A stretch of 64,000 nt of DNA, from positions 1,582,114-1,646,113 of the forward strand of contig VZQC01011939.1 in assembly GCA_009823505.1 (NCBI GenBank), given 5' to 3'. The translations under genes were made by a program, and so were the position numbers. Shown in pieces: positions 22,331-64,000 of this stretch. Under the pieces are notes generated by a model. It searched no databases, was not told the origin of the DNA, and was given only the letters and a program-made list of their open reading frames with translations. This DNA is from Rhizomys pruinosus (taxonomy: Eukaryota; Chordata; Mammalia; Rodentia; Spalacidae). How positions within the stretch are numbered: position 1 is the stretch's first letter; each line of letters opens with the position of its first letter.

Positions 22331-23664
22331 AATAGTTGTAGTAGTCCAACAAAAAATAAAAAACAAAAAAATAAAAAGACAAATTACATACTCCCAACAT
22401 ACAGCCAATGGAATACACATTCCCATTCCAAAAGGGAGGAATAGAGGCACAGTGAGGAAATACTGGTCCATAACAAGACTGAAAACCAGCAGGGCAGATA
22501 CCGAGTCCAGTAGCTCTATTTGCAATTTCTGGGACTTGACCTCCAAAGGGCTTAGATGGCTCAGCTCTTCCAGCTTTGCTTGCAACATACATCTCGTCCT
22601 TAGGCTGGTACCACTCCCTGTATGCAGCTCTCCTTGGCAAATATCTCACAGCTCTAGCATCTCAAATGTCTTCATGGGGTCTCTGCTGCCAACCAGGCTT
22701 CACATTCCTGGCTTCACACAATGGCTTATCAGGGCCTTCTTTATTCAGGGACATGCCTGCTGTACTCTGCCTGGCCTCTGCAGCTCTCTGAAACTGCGGA
22801 GGAAGAACCGATGACCCCTTCACTGTTGCATCCTTTATGCCTCTAAAGCCAGCACCATGTGAATGAAATTGCCGAGTTTGGCTGCAAGTTCAGGATGGAC
22901 CCTGGCCTACTTCAACCACATTCGCAACTTTTCTCTGCCCTTTCAGTATTTTCCTTTCAAAAGCTGGAGGCTAAGCTAGGTGTGGTCTTGCCCTGAAGGT
23001 ACTATTTCTGTTGTTTACTTGTCAACCCCTAGGCCCCCTCCTTAATCACTTTAATCTCACTTTTTCCATTGTTTACTTGTAAATATCTAGGCCCATCCTT
23101 AATCACTTTAATCTCAATTTTTCCATTGTTTACTTGTAAATATCTAGGCCTCTCCTTAATCACTTTAATCTCCTTATCAAAGGGAGCCTCCCTTCACATG
23201 CTTTGGCTCCACCATTAATCTTCCTAGTGTACTTTTCAGATTCAAACTGTACATTCTGCATTTATTTTTGTTCCATCTGCTCTTTTTCACTGAAGACCTG
23301 CACAATATTCACCATTAATAGCCATGCCATCATTTCTGCGTTAGGCTTTCTTGAAATATCCTCTGCCAAAGACACTAGTCCATTGCTTTTCAACTTAGCA
23401 TCAGGCAAGCATTTGGGCTGTGGGCAAACTGCTGCCAGACTCTTTGCCAAAATATCCCAGTTGCTGCCTAAGTCTTTATTTTCCTCTGGAACTACATTTT
23501 TTTGCAGCAATGCTTTCTTCCAGGGTTCTACTAGAATGGCCCATTAAGCTCTCTTACAGTAATCAACAGCTTTTCTAGCCCAAAGTTCCAAAGTCTCACA
23601 TTTCTCCAAACATCCACATGGTCAGGTTCTTCACAGCCAACACCCCACTCCTGGTACCAAATAC
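22331..23664 (-). mobile_element. Internal region of an ERVL/MaLR-type element
   Basis: On the minus strand this follows the LTR at 23665-24025 and opens with TTTGGTACCAGGAGTGGGG, the MaLR-type junction. A 60-bp-scale block containing CCATTGTTTACTTGTAAATA is repeated at about 23000-23170. A minus-strand frame at 23262-23510 may be a decayed gag-like remnant, but I could not identify a domain. No second LTR was seen. Confidence 0.55.
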
Positions 23665-24025
23665 TGTATTGGTCACTTTTCTGTTGCTGTGATAAAACTA
23701 CCATGACCAAGGGAACTTATAAAAGGAAGAGTTTATTTGAGCTTACAATATGTGGTTCCAGGGAACTAGAGCCCATTGTGGTGGGAAGCATGGTGGGTGG
23801 GGTTGGAGCAGAAAGCTGAGGTTCACATCTTGCAGTGAGGACAGGAAGTCAAGAGAGAGACAACTGGAGCCTGCAAGTATTGTTGAACTCACTAAGCCCA
23901 CCCCCAGTGACGTACTTCCGCCAGCATGGCCACACCTTCTAAGACCTCCTAAAACAGTGCCACTAACCAGTGACAAAATGTCTGAATACTTGAAGCCTAT
24001 GGGGGACACACTCATTCAAACCACA
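23665..24025 (-). mobile_element. LTR, MaLR (MT/ORR-like) type
   Basis: Read on the minus strand it begins TGTGGTTTGAATGAGTGTG and ends GTGACCAATACA, with CTCAAATAAACTCTTCC as the polyadenylation region. This is the general plan of rodent MaLR LTRs. The subfamily is not assigned. Confidence 0.7.
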
Positions 24026-24371
24026 AGAGAGGGCAAAGGGCTTTCAATGGTGGGAGTTGAGGCTGGCTCAGTCACAATTAGAACAGGGATCCTGTGGTCC
24101 TGTGCCCACCATGTGACCCTAAGAGGGGGGCAGCATGCCAGGGAGTGAGCTTGCTCTTTCCCTATTTCTCAACTGACGTTTTTCTGTTAATACCACCAAG
24201 GAGCCAAGGTGATGGAGCTCCTGGGAGGCAGGAAGCGGTGGGAAACGCCAGCTGGAAGAGGCAGAAGTGCCTGATCCTAGCTTGACTGCTTTGTTGTGTG
24301 TCTGAGTTAGCAGGCATGTGGAGGTCAGAGGCCAGTGTCAGGCACTCGTTTTCCTAAAGACAGGCTCCCAG
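24026..24371. other. Intergenic stretch with no recognised feature
   Basis: Short unique-looking segment between an LTR and a B2. Confidence 0.45.
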
Positions 24372-24600
24372 GCTGGAGAGGTGGCCTAGCAGTTAAGAGT
24401 ATGTGTTGCTCCTGTGGAGGAACCAGGTTAGACTACCACCACCCACATAGTGTCTCTAACAAGAATCTATAAATCCAATTTGAGGGGACCTGCCTGATGT
24501 CCTCTTCTGACCCCTAGAGAATTGCATGACATGGGTCCATTTACTCACATGCAAGCAATATGCTCATACATATAAAATAATAAATAATAAACAAAAATGA
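24372..24600 (+). mobile_element. Old B2 SINE
   Basis: GGCTGGAGAGGTGGCCTAGC at the head. Diverged body and an (AATA)n tail near 24575. Confidence 0.85.
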
Positions 24601-24604
24601 AACA

Positions 24605-24805
24605 AGGTCCCTTCCAGGCTAGAGCTCAGATCAGGCTGCTGTAGCTGCCCCCCCCCCCCATAGAGACACGCCTGTCTGCATCTTCTGAGTGCTGGGATTG
24701 CTCACAGCAGCCACCTTATGCGGCTCTTTGTGTGGGTTCTGGGCACCTGCCTTCTGGTCCCCACACTTATAAGCACCATACTTGCTGAGCTGTCTCCCAG
24801 CCCTT
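24605..24805 (-). mobile_element. B1/B3-like SINE remnants
   Basis: TCTTCTGAGTGCTGGGATTG and GCTGAGCTGTCTCCCAGCCC mark the ends of two degraded elements. A C run lies at about 24649-24659. Confidence 0.5.
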
Positions 24806-25524
24806 ACAGTTTTCCCCAGCATTCAGGGCAGGCAGGCTTATGGGGTAGTCAGCAGGTCAGACCTGGACAAGAAGCACTGCCACCAGTGCTGTCCAGGGAA
24901 GGGGCAGGGGACCCTAAGCCACTCCATGCAGATATGTCCCAGGAGAGTGGCCAGCCTTGAAGGGACAGCAAACACAGACAGGAAAACTCAGGTGGGCAGT
25001 GGCTTCCAGACCAGCCAGAGATGGGTGGGAAGGGGAAGGGCTGCAGCTACCTGGTGTGGGCATGGTGAGCAGCCTCTCGGGGCCTCTGCCCAGACCCTCA
25101 CCAATGCCAGGTTGCCACTTCAAGTCCTGCGGACTGGCCAGATTGAGATCTCACAGGGGTTTCCCACCTGAGCCCCTGGGGCAACTCAGCCCATCCTTGC
25201 CCTCTGCTCCTTGAGCTGGACCCACCAGGGCCAGGCTTCCTGGTGCCCAGTGGCCAGAGCTGGGGAGGATGCAGATCCCTGCCAGGTGAGGCAGGAGGAG
25301 AGGGCTGAGGGGCAGCTCCTTGGCTGCAGACCTGAGACCTGGATTGAGAGAACCCCAGGCTCAGACAGCTTAGGCAACACCTTCAGCTTCTCTGTCTGCC
25401 TCTCCCATGTGCCCTGGGTTCCCCTCCATACTTTCCAGGCTGCCCATTCCTCCCCCACTCTTCACCTTCAGGGAAGCAGCAGCAGGACCTAGTCTGAGCT
25501 GGATCTCAGTACTTTGGACTGGCA
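24806..25524. other. Ppfia1 downstream flank
   Basis: Unique-looking GC-moderate DNA beyond the poly(A) signal. No Cttn exon or promoter was recognised here. Confidence 0.45.
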
Positions 25525-26787
25525 GTGGAAAATGCTCAGTACTTTATTGAGAGAAAGCAATAAATAATACTGTGATAAAATAGTTCCAAAGCTGACTGTA
25601 CACACTTTGTTACATTATCGGGAGGGCTGTAAAGATTAACAAAAGAACCAAAGGGTTTTAAACTACAAATTGTACAAGGGAATGAAGCAGAAAGCAGAGG
25701 CAGAAAGATGCTGCGTCATCAACAAGGCACCGCGTCTGCCTGGTCCGCTGGCTCCTCAGCACCCTCAACAGCAGCTCTGCTGCCACCAGTGCAGCCCAGA
25801 TGGCCGCAGCACAGCGACCTCATGGAGAACAGAAAGCTGGGTCAGTCCTTTCCACCTGCTTACAAAGGAACGTAGAGAGACGGTGCACATAAGAAAGTAA
25901 GGCCTCTATGCGAGTTAGGGGCACCCTCTCCGTTCCACTCAGGCCTCCTGCCTTCACCTGCCCCGGCCCAGGCTAGATGAGGGCATGCCCGGGTTTTGGT
26001 CCTTGGAGAATGTCTGGAAGAAGGCAGCCGGAAGGTTGCAGAAGGCCCCAGAATGCTCCACTCGGCTCCCTGAAGGTGACTTCCTGGGACACCCTGGCCC
26101 ATGCACAGCTTTGCTCCAAGCTCACAGCTCTGCTCAGCCTCTGAAGAGAAGCTTCAGAGTGGGGTAGTGCAGCCGCGCCAGGGAGGCCGGAGAGTTCTGA
26201 CCATCAGTCCCAGGCCTGGCTGAAGCTGAGATTTCGTACTCAAAAAAGTACAGTGAAGGTCGGTCATTAGAAAACAGAAATGAAGTCTCCTGTCTTAAAG
26301 TGATTGTTGCACAGCTGGGTAGAAACACACATGGCTTGTCATGATGTCTTTATAAACACAGTAAAATCCTTTCTTCTGTCAGGGTTCATTATTTAAAAAA
26401 TTAAACAAATAATTACAATAAATGCATAATTTACAAAAGCCCTACATTTGCTCTTAGATTTATACATATAAGCATTACAGTACATTCATTTAAAAGACTA
26501 AAATTAGGTAGAAGAACATGAATTGATTCAAAAGGATATTTATAACCTGGATATACATGAAAAAGTAACTATAAACGAAGAGGAAGAAGTTTACATAAAT
26601 AGAAGAAATATTAGAGTCTAAAATATTTTCTCTATGGTATTTGTGATTTGTTTTTCACTAATTAAAAAACTCTGTAATAAACTATCTCGGGGTCCACGGA
26701 GCAAGTATTAACAGACTAGACTGCGCAGTTCTGGCTGTGGTGTCCTTGCCCCTTCGCATCCTCATCTGTACAAGTAGTGCGGGTAAA
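25525..26787 (-). other. Ppfia1: Ppfia1 terminal non-coding exon (3' UTR)
   Basis: A long pyrimidine tract ending TTCTTGTTTGCAG lies just upstream of 26787 on the minus strand, an acceptor that pairs naturally with the donor at 27440. From there to the AATAAA signal near 25548 the sequence has no recognisable SINE, unlike its surroundings. It includes an AT-rich block at about 26340-26700 with many TTTA/ATTTA-like stretches. This is what an expressed, constrained 3' UTR looks like. The exact 3' end is inferred from the signal. Confidence 0.72.
25543..25548 (-). promoter_or_regulatory. Ppfia1: Ppfia1 polyadenylation signal AATAAA
   Basis: The minus strand reads TCAATAAAGTAC here, a canonical hexamer. 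Cleavage would be expected about 10-25 nt further on, near 25525. No other minus-strand AATAAA was seen between here and the terminal-exon acceptor. Confidence 0.7.
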
Positions 26788-27452
26788 CTGCAAACAAGAA
26801 GACAGCAGCCCTCAGCACACAGCGCCCACATATCACCCCACAGCCACCAGCCTGCCCTGTGCCCAGGCCTGTCTAACAGGTACAGCTAACAGGAAGCCTC
26901 TGACGAGACCCCAGGGAACAGCAGCCTTCTCAGAGTGGGTGGGGCCACCCTGAGGAGAGCTTCTGTAGCACTGAACACAGGCAGCCACCTGCCACTGTCA
27001 CTGGAACTCAGCAGTGAGCTGGGTCTAAACAACTCTCTAAACTGAGAGATGTCCTATTGCATGCTCAGCCATGTCATCAGATGGCACAGTGCACAGCAGA
27101 TTCCACACCTGAGTGTCCTAACACTGCAGCCGAGGACAGCACTGTAGAGATGCATCAACATGCAGGAGACCGCCCTCACCCCTGCCGGATTCCAGGTGGT
27201 GCCTCACCGCTGCCCTGGACTCTGGGTGCCCCCAGCTCTGCCTGACTCCAGGTGACAGTGAGCGGGGCAAGTGAAAACTCCCTTTCTCATGGCCACTCCA
27301 TCTTAACAATGACATCAGCAGTCACACACAGCACGGCAAAACATTTTGATGAACAAAAAAGGATGCTTCACCCTGTGGCCACTATCCACAGTGCCTGTGT
27401 GGCGCTGGACAGGGCAGCATCCTGCCTACTCTCTACTCACCCGTAGGTGGCG

Positions 27453-63453
<36,001 letters not shown>

Positions 63454-63694
63454 CTGAAAACGACAGAGTCCTTCAGGGCTGACTCTTCCAAAGGGCCAGC
63501 TAACACACCACCACCCAGCACGCTTAGCTCTGCTTGCTTGAGTCACAAGCAGTGCAGAAGCCAGGTCCTGGGAGGTGCTGTGGAGCAGGTCACAGTACAA
63601 TGCCACCATGAGGCAAGGGCACATCTATCACTAAAGCACAGCCTGTTCCTTCACAGACCAAATTTCTAAAGGAAGCCATGCCAAGTTCGTGGTC

Positions 63695-64000
63695 CGGGAG
63701 TTTTTTGCTGTTTCTTTTGCTTTATTTGACTTGAGACAGTTTTCTTCCATACACCAGGACAGACTTGAAGCTGAGGCAATCCTCCTGCCACTGCCTCTGG
63801 GATTACAGGTAGGAGCTACCTACCACACCTTACTTGGGCATTGGTTTTAAGCAGGTAAAGTGCTTTCTACTAACATTGGCTTTTTCGTTGTTTTTGTTTG
63901 TGGAAGACAGGGTCTCACTGTATAGCCCTGGCATGTCTATAACTCACTATGTAGTCCAGGCTGCCTCAAACCTGAGATGCACACCCATATGACATGCCTG
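63695..64000 (-). mobile_element. Two old B1-type SINEs at the window edge
   Basis: CTCTGGGATTACAGGTAGG ends the first near 63822. The second starts GAAGACAGGGTCTCACTGTA and runs to the edge. Confidence 0.65.

Noticed and set aside
23262..23510. An 82-codon minus-strand frame as a retroviral gag gene
   Set aside because: It lies in an LTR-element internal region but shows no matrix, capsid or zinc-knuckle motif. At most it is a decayed remnant.

Overview
The window is mammalian nuclear DNA from a muroid rodent. B1 and B2 SINEs in both orientations, rodent-type L1 tails and class III (ERVL/MaLR-type) LTRs run through it, and it carries one large multi-exon gene with GT-AG introns. The species cannot be fixed by eye. 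The commonest B2 copies carry a short internal duplication that I do not associate with the laboratory-mouse B2 consensus.

The only protein-coding gene I can support is Ppfia1 (liprin-alpha-1), on the minus strand. Sixteen coding exons lie between 63453 and 27453. Their lengths sum to 2178 nt, and the phases join without a break into 725 codons plus a stop. The encoded segment starts in the last part of the coiled coil and runs through a Ser/Pro-rich linker, a Lys-rich conserved block and three SAM domains to a PDZ-ligand C-terminus (VRTYSC). The first half of the gene lies beyond 64000. The 3' UTR appears to be split by an intron, with a final non-coding exon at about 25525-26787 that ends at an AATAAA signal.

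Region by region: 1-25500 is intergenic DNA downstream of Ppfia1, made mostly of layered mobile elements. It includes an LTR inside a B2 inside a 70-bp minisatellite, and a two-LTR MaLR-type element inside a B2 inside an L1. It also holds a higher-order minisatellite, a C-rich tract with quadruplex potential, and several SINE clusters. 25500-64000 is Ppfia1. Its introns carry SINEs, one L1 tail, a B2-zinc-finger chimeric retrosequence, and five tandem arrays with units of about 31, 32, 35, 36 and 83 bp. The 31-bp array occupies about four fifths of one intron and stops just short of a 3' splice site.

No bacterial or viral gene system, CRISPR array, tRNA, rRNA or second coding gene was found. 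The points most worth checking are the chimeric retrosequence, the minisatellite-filled intron, the 35-bp array of paired ETS-like motifs, a probable GC-AG intron and the 3' UTR intron.
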